Shown here: one piece after another, positions 1 to 8,108 of the stretch
Layout of the letters: each line of letters begins with the position of its first letter
Numbering within the stretch: the first letter of the stretch is position 1
Source: a virus
Reading direction: 5' to 3' (one strand)
Length of the DNA stretch: 35,283 bases
Virus record (IMG/VR): IMGVR_UViG_3300025483_000894
Location: 1 to 35,283 of that record
The notes under the pieces: generated by a model
What the model was told of the DNA's origin: nothing
Databases searched by the model: none
The model's input: only the letters and a program-made list of their open reading frames with translations
Made by a program: the position numbers and the translations under genes

Positions 1-10
1 TCCTTTTACT

Positions 11-262
11 TTAACTTTCATCTCTGTATAACTTAGTTCTATTATTTATAGCTGTATTAATGATTTGCCATTTCACCCATGCTTCCATGCAATGTTCTAT
101 TTCTTTATAGAAGATAGCGTCGAGCAACCAGACTACGTGCCACTTACCTCTTCTCTTTCTTTCCCACTGCGCTGCAGAGAAGGATTGATTTAACCTGCCA
201 CCAATTATAACATTAAAAAGAATAGAAGTGGCAATAACTATTCTCTTAAAATACATCTTCAT
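11..262 (-). CDS. Small hypothetical protein with N-terminal signal/anchor segment
   Basis: The 83-residue frame starts directly after the stop codon of the topoisomerase gene 52, with an AGGA about nine bases upstream, so it is probably translated from the same leftward message. Residues 6-21 are hydrophobic after a short basic start (MKMYFKR), which suggests a signal anchor. The rest is basic and aromatic (W-E-R-K-R-R-G-K-W, then EHCMEAWVKW). I recognise no domain. Function unknown. The tight spacing and membrane-like N-terminus make it a credible gene rather than a chance frame. Confidence 0.6.
   Translation of the reverse strand: MKMYFKRIVIATSILFNVIIGGRLNQSFSAAQWERKRRGKWHVVWLLDAIFYKEIEHCMEAWVKWQIINTAINNRTKLYRDES
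43..50 (-). promoter_or_regulatory. Possible leftward late promoter (TATAAATA)
   Basis: Read on the minus strand this is a perfect TATAAATA, the T4-type gp55-dependent late promoter box. It lies inside the 3' end of the preceding small gene and would serve a gene beyond the left edge of the window. Because AT-rich octamers occur by chance, confidence is low. Confidence 0.35.
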
Positions 263-1603
263 TTAATCTAATCCTTGTAGATCACTCTCATACTGTTTTG
301 CGGGGGTTGTTTTATTCCAAAAATTTAATTCTGCTTGAGTTGATTTGATTTCCTTGGCTAGTTCCTTTACCATTTCATCTGTCAAGCTCATGATGTTGAT
401 GCGTAGCAATCTATCAGTGTCAGACTCAATAGCGTGTGTATTTTGCAGGATCTGATTACCAACATCTTTCTTATTGCGGTTTTTAAATACGATACGATCA
501 TCAAGTACTGCTTGGATGAATTGCATCTTTACATTTAACCAGCGAAGATCTTCTTGAGCTTCTTCTCTACGTTTCTCAATTCGTTGTTGTAGTATACCAA
601 GGCGGTAGTCTACGAAGTCTTTGACTAGAATACGTTCATCTTTGTATTCACGAAGTCTTCCATCTGGCCCAATCACTGTTAAGTTTTCAGACAATGGCTT
701 ACTCAACTTAAACTTTGAAATGATCTTAGCATCATTCCAATTAGCTGAAGTGTTTTGCTTTAATTTGATTTCAAAAGAGAAACCAGTCTTATCACAAAGA
801 TCTTCGTATGATACGATATCACCTTCATCTTCAAGTTTATCAAGTACCTTAACATATGATTCACGATCAAAACCATAAGGAACTTCAGTAATCATCATTA
901 CTGTTTTGGTTTTCTTATGGTATTTACCATAAACAACATGTCGATCTTCAACTGGATCATAGTCGACACGTCCTTTGAACTCAGGAAAGGACACTGGCGC
1001 CTTGTTGGTTATATTACCATCCGACAAGTATTCATGAACGAGGCGAGAGAGGTCTTCTACTGATCGTGGTAGTATGTTTGTGGCAAAACCAGTGGCAATA
1101 CCCTTAGTTCCGTTAGCCAATACTAAAGGAAGTACTGGTAGATAGAATGCTGGTGGTTCGTGTTCAGGATCATCGTGTGCGGGGGCCAGGTCAACATCGC
1201 GAATATACTTCTCAAAGTTTTCGCTTAGGCGCGTATAGACATAACGTGGTGCGCCTGCTTCTTGAACTAGTCGAGTACCAAAGGAACCACGACCCTCGAC
1301 TAAGCAGACATTGTTATTCCACGTCGCAGCCATCAGTTGCCCGGCCCCCGCGGCAGAAGCCTCTCCATGATTGTACCCATAGTCTGATATAATACCTGCA
1401 ACCGCGCTTACCTTTTTGAAGTCGCGTTTAGAGTTGAGGATACTGCTATAAAGATAGAACCTTTGGACAGGCTTTAACCCGTCAATCATATTAGGAATCG
1501 CTCGTGATTCCACGGTATACATTGCGAAAGATTTCCACTCATTGGATGCAACCTTTGAGATTGGATATTCATTTGCTTCAACTGTAAATTCCATCAATGA
1601 CAT
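263..1603 (-). CDS. 52: DNA topoisomerase II medium subunit (T4 gp52-like)
   Basis: This is the breakage-reunion subunit (GyrA/ParC family), 446 residues, similar in length to T4 gp52. It cuts and rejoins DNA through a catalytic tyrosine. The motif GAPRYVYTRL corresponds to the GyrA active-site region, making Tyr121 the likely nucleophile. The upstream segment with IISDYGYNHGEAS (about residues 71-83) and EGRGSFGTR (about 103-111) is also typical of the family. A coiled-coil region near residues 330-370 (RLGILQQRIEKRREEAQ) fits the long-helix dimerisation part. It partners the ATPase subunit encoded at 1879-3702 on the same strand, and has its own early-type promoter at 1632-1660. It functions in phage DNA replication. 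Confidence 0.95.
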   Translation of the reverse strand: MSLMEFTVEANEYPISKVASNEWKSFAMYTVESRAIPNMIDGLKPVQRFYLYSSILNSKRDFKKVSAVAGIISDYGYNHGEASAAGAGQLMAATWNNNVCLVEGRGSFGTRLVQEAGAPRYVYTRLSENFEKYIRDVDLAPAHDDPEHEPPAFYLPVLPLVLANGTKGIATGFATNILPRSVEDLSRLVHEYLSDGNITNKAPVSFPEFKGRVDYDPVEDRHVVYGKYHKKTKTVMMITEVPYGFDRESYVKVLDKLEDEGDIVSYEDLCDKTGFSFEIKLKQNTSANWNDAKIISKFKLSKPLSENLTVIGPDGRLREYKDERILVKDFVDYRLGILQQRIEKRREEAQEDLRWLNVKMQFIQAVLDDRIVFKNRNKKDVGNQILQNTHAIESDTDRLLRINIMSLTDEMVKELAKEIKSTQAELNFWNKTTPAKQYESDLQGLD

Positions 1604-1631
1604 GACGAACCCTTTTTTAATTTATAAGACC

Positions 1632-1660
1632 ATTCTATCACAGTTTTTGGTATATGTCAA
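1632..1660 (-). promoter_or_regulatory. Early sigma70-type promoter for gene 52
   Basis: On the minus strand the sequence reads TTGACA (1660-1655), a 17-base spacer, then TAGAAT (1637-1632). The ATG of gene 52 is about 30 bases downstream. The same -10 hexamer followed by G occurs in the promoters at 3735-3763 (minus) and 4402-4430 (plus), so this is a repeated phage promoter type recognised by host sigma70. The -35 overlaps the stop codon of the upstream small gene. Confidence 0.75.
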
Positions 1661-1866
1661 CTAAAATATTTGTCAAGCATCTCTAAAACATCGTCATATT
1701 TAGCAATCTCAAGGATTTCTGTTTCCATTGCTTCAAACACATCTGGATGTTCACCAATACCAGCTGGGTTGTTTAGATATACTTCAACATTCATTTTATG
1801 TTTATCAATATGACCTCTAGCATGCGAACGCATTGCATTAATCATAAAATCTTGGTCTAGTGCCAT
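1657..1866 (-). CDS. Small hypothetical protein between topoisomerase genes
   Basis: This 69-residue frame lies 12 bases downstream of gene 39, with an AGGAGAA ribosome-binding site before its ATG, so it is co-transcribed with the topoisomerase large subunit. The sequence is acidic toward the C-terminus (EILEIAKYDDVLEMLDKYFS) and has no cysteine, signal or membrane segment. I recognise no family. Its location between the two topoisomerase subunits says only that it is expressed early. Confidence 0.65.
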   Translation of the reverse strand: MALDQDFMINAMRSHARGHIDKHKMNVEVYLNNPAGIGEHPDVFEAMETEILEIAKYDDVLEMLDKYFS

Positions 1867-1878
1867 TTCTTATTCTCC

Positions 1879-3702
1879 TTATTGGAACATGTAGTCTTTA
1901 CGTAATTGCGAATCTTTTCCAAACATCATTTGGAACATACCGGCATCGTCAACCGTAACAGTATCATATACGGGCTTATTGATGATGGTATCATATTCTT
2001 CTTCAGTCAAACTTCCGAGCCCTTTGATGTAACGATGTTTCCATCCATCTTTGCTTGACTTAAATTTATTCGCCTCTTCATATGTATAAAACCACTTGAT
2101 TTGAGATGATCCTTTTGTAGAAATCATAATAGGCGTTCTAGTGATCTTCACTTTCTTTTCAAGAAGAAGCCGAGGCCAAAACTTGTAGAAGAAAGCAATT
2201 AAAAGAGGACTAATGTGGCCGATACCATCATGGTCAGCATCAGTCAGTGTTGCAATATGTTCATATGTCATATCATCAACTGAGTTTGGATTTGTAATAT
2301 CCAACCCAAGAACTGAGATCAATTCTGAGAGCTCTTTGTTCTTAAGAACGTCTGCAGGTTTCATATCCCACGTGTTCATAATAACACCACGAAGAGGATA
2401 AGCACCTACCTTGTTTGGATCACGCACTTTAAGAAGGAAGCCCATCGCTGAGTCACCCTCTACAATTTTCAAAGTGGCGTCATCCTTATTTGCTGCAATA
2501 TGCTTAGCCACTTTAACCTTACGCAATTTCTTTTGAGCAAGGGTAGCGGCTCGTTTGTCTGCGGCAATTTTCTTTGCAAGCTGAGCCTCAATAATCGGAT
2601 CAATAATAGATGGAGTATTCAGGATCTTACGAGCAAAGAAGTCAGCCTCACGAATGCCAGAAGCAATTGCATGCTCTTTTACATTACCCATAGGATTCGT
2701 AAGACGTTCTTTTGTTTGGCTATCGAATTTGGGATTAGTAAAGTTTTTAGCGAACATGACAAACGTGAGACCGCCTTTGATTGTCGACTTTACAACTTCA
2801 ATCTTATACTTGCGCTTAATCATAGTTGTAAGTTCTTCAACAATACCATTCACGATAAAGTCTACATATGTACCACCTTGTCGTGTATTCACACCATTTA
2901 CAAATGAATTGGTGCGGAAACCATCTTCAGATGTAGTGATGAAGAATGAAAGATCTTCAGTTTTCTCGATGATTGCTTCCTCACCAAAAAGCTCAGCATA
3001 CTTCTTAAGGTTGTTTACCTTAATGCGTCGCTTATTAAAAGAGAATGCGATTTCAGGGAATGCCATTTGAAGTGAAGACAAACGATCTTCAATTAAAGCA
3101 ACCGTATCGAGTTCTTGTAAACTGTCGACTTCAAACAATGCGAAATCAGGAGTAAACCAGACTTCAGTTCCGTTTCCATCTTTGGGAGTATTCTTTTCAC
3201 TAACATCCTCAGCACCGTTTTTACATTCAACTGTAAGCATAGTGCCGTTAGACCAAGTCTTACCAACAAACTTAGATGATAAGAAGTTGGTTGCAGCTGA
3301 GCCAACACCATTTGTACCGATAGTCACTCGTTCATCATCAAAACTTGTACCTGCATTTACACGGGTCCAAGCTGCGGTTGCTCGAGCAACCTTGCTGTCT
3401 GTGGTCTCATCATAAACGAGCTCTTGCGGAATACCACGGCCGTTATCCGTAATCATCACCTTATTATTATCTATAGACACGTTGATTTTGTTCGCAAACT
3501 TAAAGTTAGTGCGAATGGCTTCGTCTATAGAGTTGTCAAGAATCTCGTCAATCATTTTTGATAGTGCTGGAACATACCGTGAGGTTTTCCATTCACCCAT
3601 CACAAAACGCTCAACCTGTTCTTGGGCACTCGAGCCCATATACATACCAATGCGTTCTCTAACGTGTTGGCGAGCTGTTAAGATTTTGAACTGTTCAGTC
3701 AA
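1879..3702 (-). CDS. 39: DNA topoisomerase II large subunit (T4 gp39 and gp60 fused)
   Basis: This is the ATPase plus TOPRIM subunit of the phage type II topoisomerase (GyrB/ParE family), 607 residues. GHKL ATP-binding motifs are visible: DEILDNSIDEAI (about residues 48-59), DNGRGIP (about 81-87) and GTNGVGSAATN (about 130-140). TOPRIM motifs are EGDSAMGFL and TDADHDGIGH. In T4 the same protein is split into gp39 and gp60. Here the C-terminal part, including RYIKGLGSL and NPVYDTV, is continuous with the rest, so it represents the unsplit form. It has an early promoter at 3735-3763 and the gene 52 partner downstream. Confidence 0.95.
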   Translation of the reverse strand: MTEQFKILTARQHVRERIGMYMGSSAQEQVERFVMGEWKTSRYVPALSKMIDEILDNSIDEAIRTNFKFANKINVSIDNNKVMITDNGRGIPQELVYDETTDSKVARATAAWTRVNAGTSFDDERVTIGTNGVGSAATNFLSSKFVGKTWSNGTMLTVECKNGAEDVSEKNTPKDGNGTEVWFTPDFALFEVDSLQELDTVALIEDRLSSLQMAFPEIAFSFNKRRIKVNNLKKYAELFGEEAIIEKTEDLSFFITTSEDGFRTNSFVNGVNTRQGGTYVDFIVNGIVEELTTMIKRKYKIEVVKSTIKGGLTFVMFAKNFTNPKFDSQTKERLTNPMGNVKEHAIASGIREADFFARKILNTPSIIDPIIEAQLAKKIAADKRAATLAQKKLRKVKVAKHIAANKDDATLKIVEGDSAMGFLLKVRDPNKVGAYPLRGVIMNTWDMKPADVLKNKELSELISVLGLDITNPNSVDDMTYEHIATLTDADHDGIGHISPLLIAFFYKFWPRLLLEKKVKITRTPIMISTKGSSQIKWFYTYEEANKFKSSKDGWKHRYIKGLGSLTEEEYDTIINKPVYDTVTVDDAGMFQMMFGKDSQLRKDYMFQ

Positions 3703-3734
3703 GATTTTATCCCTTTTGGAAGCATTACTAAGTC

Positions 3735-3763
3735 ATTCTATACTATTTCTTCTATTATGTCAA
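3735..3763 (-). promoter_or_regulatory. Early sigma70-type promoter for the topoisomerase large subunit
   Basis: Minus strand: TTGACA (3763-3758), 17-base spacer, TAGAAT (3740-3735), with the gene 39 ATG about 33 bases further. Spacing and -10 match the promoters at 1632-1660 and 4402-4430. Confidence 0.75.
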
Positions 3764-3867
3764 CCCCTAAATTTTTCCAATCCAGTGGATACAGTCGTCA
3801 CAAGGATCATCAAACATGTAAGATTGATAGTCATTGTCCATGCAGTTCCTTTCGGTTGTTGGCTCAT

Positions 3868-3879
3868 TATTTATAAATA
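3868..3879. promoter_or_regulatory. Bidirectional late promoter, palindrome TATTTATAAATA
   Basis: The 12-base sequence is its own reverse complement and contains the T4 late box TATAAATA on the plus strand (3872-3879) and on the minus strand (3875-3868). The plus box lies 40 bases before the gp19-like late gene. The minus box faces the topoisomerase operon, which also has its own early promoter. Confidence 0.7.
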
Positions 3880-3918
3880 CTATCATAGAGTTTCAGAAAT
3901 GTCAACAGGAAATTTCAT

Positions 3919-4401
3919 ATGATTACAAATTATCTGTCTCCAGTTGGATTTGTGGTGTCAATTCAACGACTACCAAATGTAGAATTTTTCACACAAAGAG
4001 CCGCTATTCCAGGAGTCACCATCACACCCGCGCCTCAGGCTTCACCTATACACCAGTTGTATGCTGTTGGTGATCGCCTTGAGTACCAAGAACTTGACAT
4101 GAATTTTATCGTGGACGAGTCTATGAATAATTATAATGAGATCCTTGCATGGATGGAGGGTATCGGCACACCAGAGAAGTCGACACAATTCAGAGATCTT
4201 GAGAAAGGTGATGGTACCACATCAGACATCCGCATCTTGATTTCAAACTCTAACAAAAATCCAAACATCGAGTTTACTTTCTTCGATTGCTTCCCAACTA
4301 GCCTCAGCCCAGTCTCTTTAGATGTGACAGGAACTGACGTCATCTACCCTGAATGTTCAGTAACTTTCAGATATACTCGTTTCGAATACAGAAAAATGTA
4401 G
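3919..4401 (+). CDS. Tail tube (gp19-like) family structural protein
   Basis: A 160-residue protein, close in length to T4 tail tube gp19 (163). The layout fits the tube fold: an N-terminal strand (FVVSIQRLPNVEFF), a loop (ITPAPQASPIHQLYAVGDRLEY) followed by LDMNFIVDESMNNYNEILAWMEGI, which resembles gp19 VTVMNDEAHDARQKFVDWQ, and a final strand region VTFRYTRFEY. It is preceded by a late promoter, as expected for a virion protein. It could be the main tube subunit or a paralogous tube/baseplate protein; the isolated position away from a sheath gene leaves this open. Assignment rests on pattern similarity, not an alignment. Confidence 0.65.
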   Translation: MITNYLSPVGFVVSIQRLPNVEFFTQRAAIPGVTITPAPQASPIHQLYAVGDRLEYQELDMNFIVDESMNNYNEILAWMEGIGTPEKSTQFRDLEKGDGTTSDIRILISNSNKNPNIEFTFFDCFPTSLSPVSLDVTGTDVIYPECSVTFRYTRFEYRKM

Positions 4402-4430
4402 TTGACATTTCTATCAAAGTGTGATAGAAT
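4402..4430 (+). promoter_or_regulatory. Early sigma70-type promoter for uvsY-uvsW
   Basis: TTGACA (4402-4407), 17-base spacer, TAGAAT (4425-4430). It starts immediately after the stop codon of the gp19-like gene and lies about 30 bases before the uvsY ATG. It is the plus-strand counterpart of the two leftward topoisomerase promoters. Confidence 0.8.
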
Positions 4431-4460
4431 GTATTATAAAATGGTTTTGAAAGGTATGAA

Positions 4461-4898
4461 ATGAGTACTGATGATATAAGTGAAATTTGGGCAAAAGATG
4501 CTAACATCGATGAAACAAATCTTATCGGCGAGTCTAAGAATATCCCATCATTACATAGTAAGTACTACAACATGTACTTCCGAGAAGCTCTTAAAGTAAA
4601 GAAGCTCCGTTATGATTACAAGCAACTTGAGCTTGCAAAGCGAGAGTGGTATGACGGATCTATGGCTGAAGAAGATTTGAGAGAACGTGGATGGAGACCG
4701 TACCAGAAAAAAATCATTCGTCAGGATATAGATAAATATATTCAAGCAGACAGTGATATTGTAAATCTAAGTTTAAAGATCGATTACCATTCGGCTCGAG
4801 CGGATTACTTAGAAGATATTGTAAAAACTATTCATAGTAGAAATTTCATTATCAAGTCAATGATTGATGTATTGAAGTTTCAAGCAGGAGAGTACTAG
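4461..4898 (+). CDS. uvsY: Recombination mediator UvsY
   Basis: A 145-residue protein, close to T4 UvsY (137). UvsY loads the UvsX recombinase onto ssDNA coated with gp32. The characteristic pattern is visible: an N-terminal WAKDANIDETNL, then LHSKYYNMYFREALKVKKLRYDY, and at the C-terminus TIHSRNFIIKSMIDVLKFQAGEY, which matches the T4 ending with its IKSRGFAIKHIQDMRAFEAG. An AAAGG ribosome-binding site precedes the ATG. It is followed after three bases by uvsW, as in many T4-like genomes. Confidence 0.9.
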   Translation: MSTDDISEIWAKDANIDETNLIGESKNIPSLHSKYYNMYFREALKVKKLRYDYKQLELAKREWYDGSMAEEDLRERGWRPYQKKIIRQDIDKYIQADSDIVNLSLKIDYHSARADYLEDIVKTIHSRNFIIKSMIDVLKFQAGEY

Positions 4899-4901
4899 AT
4901 T

Positions 4902-6392
4902 ATGAGTGAAGTGGTGAATGTTGAAGAAGGAAATGCTGTGCACCTGAAGGTGACGGCCGATCCCGGCACTCGCCAAGAAATTGCTGAATACTTTTCTTTC
5001 AAGCCATCCGGCTATCAATTTTCTCCAGCATATAAGAATAGAGTGTGGGACGGTACAATACGCTTGTATCAACCTATGCGACCAGTACTATATGTTGGTT
5101 TGTTTCCAAGACTAAAGAAGTTTTGTGAAGATCGTGGTTATGAGCTGAATGCGCCAGCACATCTAATGTATGGAGAGGATATTCCTGACGACTATGGTTA
5201 TGAATTGGCTAAAGAGGTTAACTGTAAGTTTGAACCGCGCGATTACCAAAACCAATACGTTGTTGATGCAATCCGGGATTCAAGATCATTGTCCTTGTCT
5301 CCTACAAGTTCTGGCAAATCGTTAATTATCTATCTGATACAACAACACTATTGGAGAGTTTATGAGCACAGAACACTTATCATCGTCCCAACAATCTCAC
5401 TGGTTCACCAGATGGCTGGAGACTTTAGGGACTATGGATGCGAGGACGATATATATACGATTCAGGGCGGTGTAGATAAGAATACAGACGCTTCGATTGT
5501 TATCTCAACTTGGCAGTCTCTCATCAAACAACCAAAGGATTGGTTCTCTCAGTTTGGTGTTGTACTCGGCGACGAAGCACATTTGTTCCAAGCTAAATCA
5601 TTACAAAAAATTATGGAAGGTTTAGATCAGTGTTACTATCGACATGGCTTTACTGGTACTTTAAAATCAGAAGAAAGCAAGACTCATCGTTTAGTACTCG
5701 AAGGTTGCTTTGGCGGCGTAAGAAGACATGTGACAACTAAAGACTTGATGGATTCCGGTACTGTTGCAGACTTTAATGTTAAAGCAATCGTATTATCACA
5801 TGAACAAGATGTAAGAAAAAGCTTTAAGAAAGCTCTTGGTCAGATACAAGTAGCAAGTAAGAAGTATCCTGCCGAAAGAGAGTTCATCGTCAACAATCAC
5901 AAACGAAACATTTTCATTCGAAACTTACTTTGGTCTCTCAAAGATCAGAACAATTTGGTCTTGTTTGATTTGGTTGAGAAGCATGGTAAGATCCTTGAGC
6001 CAATGCTGCAGAAGGAAGGTCGCCAACTCCATTTTATATATGGCGCCACCAAAGGTGACGAGCGCGAGCGCATCAGACATCTAATTGAAAATGATCCTAT
6101 CAAACAACATAACATCCTTGCATCATATGGTGTATTCTCGACTGGTGTGAACCTTAAGAAACTTGATAATGTGATCTTTGCATCTGGATCTAAATCTGAG
6201 ATTAAAGTATTGCAATCAATTGGTCGTACCCTAAGAAAGGGAAACGACGCCGATAAGGCGACTCTGTATGATATTGCAGATGATCTTTCGGTAGGGACTT
6301 ACCAGAACTATACTCTCCAACATTTCAGGAAACGGATTGAGATTTACGGTCAGGAACAGTTTGCTGTTAAGATCTACACAGTAGAGATCTAA
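4902..6392 (+). CDS. uvsW: Recombination DNA-RNA helicase UvsW
   Basis: Superfamily 2 helicase of 496 residues (T4 UvsW about 500). It unwinds branched recombination intermediates and R-loops, shifting replication from origin-dependent to recombination-dependent mode. Motifs: Q/RDYQ (about 113-115), Walker A PTSSGKS (134-140), DEAH box (224-227), FTGTL as motif III, ASYGVFSTGVNLKKLDNVIFA and QSIGRTLRKG as motifs V and VI. The N-terminal 90 residues with YKNRVWDGTIRLY form the small UvsW DNA-binding domain. It sits directly after uvsY. Confidence 0.93.
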   Translation: MSEVVNVEEGNAVHLKVTADPGTRQEIAEYFSFKPSGYQFSPAYKNRVWDGTIRLYQPMRPVLYVGLFPRLKKFCEDRGYELNAPAHLMYGEDIPDDYGYELAKEVNCKFEPRDYQNQYVVDAIRDSRSLSLSPTSSGKSLIIYLIQQHYWRVYEHRTLIIVPTISLVHQMAGDFRDYGCEDDIYTIQGGVDKNTDASIVISTWQSLIKQPKDWFSQFGVVLGDEAHLFQAKSLQKIMEGLDQCYYRHGFTGTLKSEESKTHRLVLEGCFGGVRRHVTTKDLMDSGTVADFNVKAIVLSHEQDVRKSFKKALGQIQVASKKYPAEREFIVNNHKRNIFIRNLLWSLKDQNNLVLFDLVEKHGKILEPMLQKEGRQLHFIYGATKGDERERIRHLIENDPIKQHNILASYGVFSTGVNLKKLDNVIFASGSKSEIKVLQSIGRTLRKGNDADKATLYDIADDLSVGTYQNYTLQHFRKRIEIYGQEQFAVKIYTVEI

Positions 6393-6478
6393 TATTGTTT
6401 GTAACTGATAAATCAGATTATACCAGGCATTGAAAGTGATGTCAAGGCTTTTTTTCACAAAATAGTAACTTTTTACAG

Positions 6479-6507
6479 TTGACATTTCAGTCAATATGTA
6501 CTATATT
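6479..6507 (+). promoter_or_regulatory. Early sigma70-type promoter for 55-47-46
   Basis: TTGACA (6479-6484), 17-base spacer, TATATT (6502-6507), followed by an AGGAGG ribosome-binding site at 6524-6529. It drives the tightly coupled 55-47-46 operon. Confidence 0.75.
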
Positions 6508-6538
6508 ATATCTAAGCAACATTAGGAGGCGCAGAGAA

Positions 6539-6574
6539 ATGCTATGGCAAAACGCAAAACACGCAATTACGTAA
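6539..6574 (+). CDS. Possible 11-codon leader ORF overlapping the start of gene 55
   Basis: The AGGAGG at 6524-6529 is nine bases from an ATG at 6539 but fourteen from the ATG of gene 55 at 6544. The upstream ATG opens a frame of 11 codons (MLWQNAKHAIT) that ends within gene 55 in another frame. It may be translated and modulate late-sigma synthesis, or be a chance overlap. Confidence 0.25.
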   Translation: MLWQNAKHAIT

Positions 6575-7047
6575 ACAACAAAGATCTTCTCGAAGCACTC
6601 ATCAAGTACAAAGAAGAGTGTACAGAAGCAGAGGACGCAGGTGATCCGTTGCCACGAGTACCAGACTACATTGGAAAGTGTATCTATCAAATTGCTACTC
6701 GACTTGCAACGAAACCAAACTTCTCTGGATATTCTTATAAAGAAGATATGATTTCAGATGGAATTGAGAACTGCCTACTATACATTGGTAACTTCAATCC
6801 TGAGAAATCTCAGAATCCATTCGCTTATTTTACTCAAATTATTTGGTACGCATTCCTACGTCGTATTCAAAAGGAAAAGAAGCAAATGTATATCCGGTTT
6901 AAATCTTCGCAAAGTATGATTGCAACTGGCGGAACTTATGCCGGTGATGAGGTACAACTCAATCTTACTACAAGTGCAGACTATATGAATTCGTTTATTT
7001 CAGACTTTGAAGACAAGCTGCAAAAAGATAAGGAAAAGAAAAAGTGA
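6544..7047 (+). CDS. 55: Late transcription sigma factor gp55
   Basis: A 167-residue minimal sigma-like factor (T4 gp55 is 185) that directs host RNA polymerase to late promoters with TATAAATA boxes. Region 2-like sequence is visible: YKEDMISDGIENCLLYIGNFNPEKSQNPFAYFTQIIWYAFLRRIQKEKKQ (quoted in part from about residues 71-119), the segment with the highest family conservation. The C-terminus (SFISDFEDKLQKDKEKKK) would hold the clamp-binding tail. The window contains at least six perfect late boxes for it to act on, and its co-activator gp33 at 21640. It overlaps gene 47 by GTGA. Confidence 0.92.
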   Translation: MAKRKTRNYVNNKDLLEALIKYKEECTEAEDAGDPLPRVPDYIGKCIYQIATRLATKPNFSGYSYKEDMISDGIENCLLYIGNFNPEKSQNPFAYFTQIIWYAFLRRIQKEKKQMYIRFKSSQSMIATGGTYAGDEVQLNLTTSADYMNSFISDFEDKLQKDKEKKK

Positions 7048-8108
7048 AGATAGCAATCGTAACAGATATGCATATCGGAGTCCGTGGTGATTCCAAAGTT
7101 TTTGCAGATCATCAAGAGAAGTTCTTCTTAGAATGCTTCTTTCCATATCTTGACGAGCATGGGATTGATACTGTATTTGATCTAGGCGATACATTTGATC
7201 GTCGTAAGTTCATCAACTATGTATCACTAAAGCGTGGTAAAGAATTCTTCTTTGATCAGCTTGCAAAACGAAACATCGAGTATCATGCTTTAGTTGGAAA
7301 TCATACGACATACTACACTAATACAAATCAGGTGAATAGTATGGATCTTCTTCTAAAAGAGTATGACAACTTCCATATCTATCAGCACGAAACAAAAGAG
7401 TTGACATTTGGATCAACTAAGTTTATTATGGTACCGTGGATTACAAAAGACAATAACCAGCATTGCTTTGATAGCATCAAGAACTCAGATGCTCATGTTC
7501 TTGCTGGTCACCTCGAGCTTAAAGGCTTTGAGATGCTGAAAGGTCAAGTTTGTACTCACGGTATGGATAAAGACATGTTCAGTAATTACGAGCAGGTTTG
7601 GTCTGGTCACTTCCATCATCCTTCTAAGTATGGTAACATTGAGTATCTTGGTGCACCTTACGAGATGACTTGGTCAGACTATCAGGGAAAGCGTGGCTTT
7701 CATGTTTTTGACACAGAAACAAGAGAGCTTACTCGAATTGATAATCCATTCCAGATATTCCACAAAATTGAATACGACGATAGTGATATGACAATTGAAG
7801 ATATTGCTCACCTTGATACTACAAATATCAAAGACGCATATATCAAAGTGATTGTAAAGAACAGAACGAATCCTTACATTCACGACTTGTTTATCAACAA
7901 ACTTGCAGACGCTGGTGCCACTGATGTAAAATCAATCGAAGACACCTTGAATATTGAAAGCGAGGGAATAGATGAGATCCTTGACGAAACTCAAGATACG
8001 AAAGACATACTTCATGCCTTTATCGATTCTTTAGAAACAAAGGTAGATAAAGTGAGTGTAAAGAGAGTTATTGATGATTTATATATTGAGGCACAAAGTA
8101 TTGCATGA
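7044..8108 (+). CDS. 47: Recombination endonuclease subunit gp47 (Mre11/SbcD family)
   Basis: A 354-residue metallophosphoesterase forming the gp46/gp47 end-resection nuclease. All phosphoesterase motifs are present: TDMHIGVRGD (D8, H10), DLGDTFDRRKFIN, VGNHTTYY, AGHLELKG and SGHFHHPSKYGN. It processes double-strand ends for recombination-dependent replication. The start is GTG, overlapping the gene 55 stop codon; the stop overlaps the gene 46 ATG (ATGA), so the three genes are translationally coupled. Confidence 0.95.
   Translation: MKIAIVTDMHIGVRGDSKVFADHQEKFFLECFFPYLDEHGIDTVFDLGDTFDRRKFINYVSLKRGKEFFFDQLAKRNIEYHALVGNHTTYYTNTNQVNSMDLLLKEYDNFHIYQHETKELTFGSTKFIMVPWITKDNNQHCFDSIKNSDAHVLAGHLELKGFEMLKGQVCTHGMDKDMFSNYEQVWSGHFHHPSKYGNIEYLGAPYEMTWSDYQGKRGFHVFDTETRELTRIDNPFQIFHKIEYDDSDMTIEDIAHLDTTNIKDAYIKVIVKNRTNPYIHDLFINKLADAGATDVKSIEDTLNIESEGIDEILDETQDTKDILHAFIDSLETKVDKVSVKRVIDDLYIEAQSIA

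Noticed and set aside
621-1392. Plus-strand open frames opposite gene 52
   Set aside because: They are antisense to a clearly recognisable topoisomerase and have no motifs or ribosome-binding sites.
2213-3922. Plus-strand open frames opposite gene 39, including ones of 135-146 codons
   Set aside because: Antisense to GHKL and TOPRIM motifs of the topoisomerase; cysteine- and serine-rich low-quality translations.
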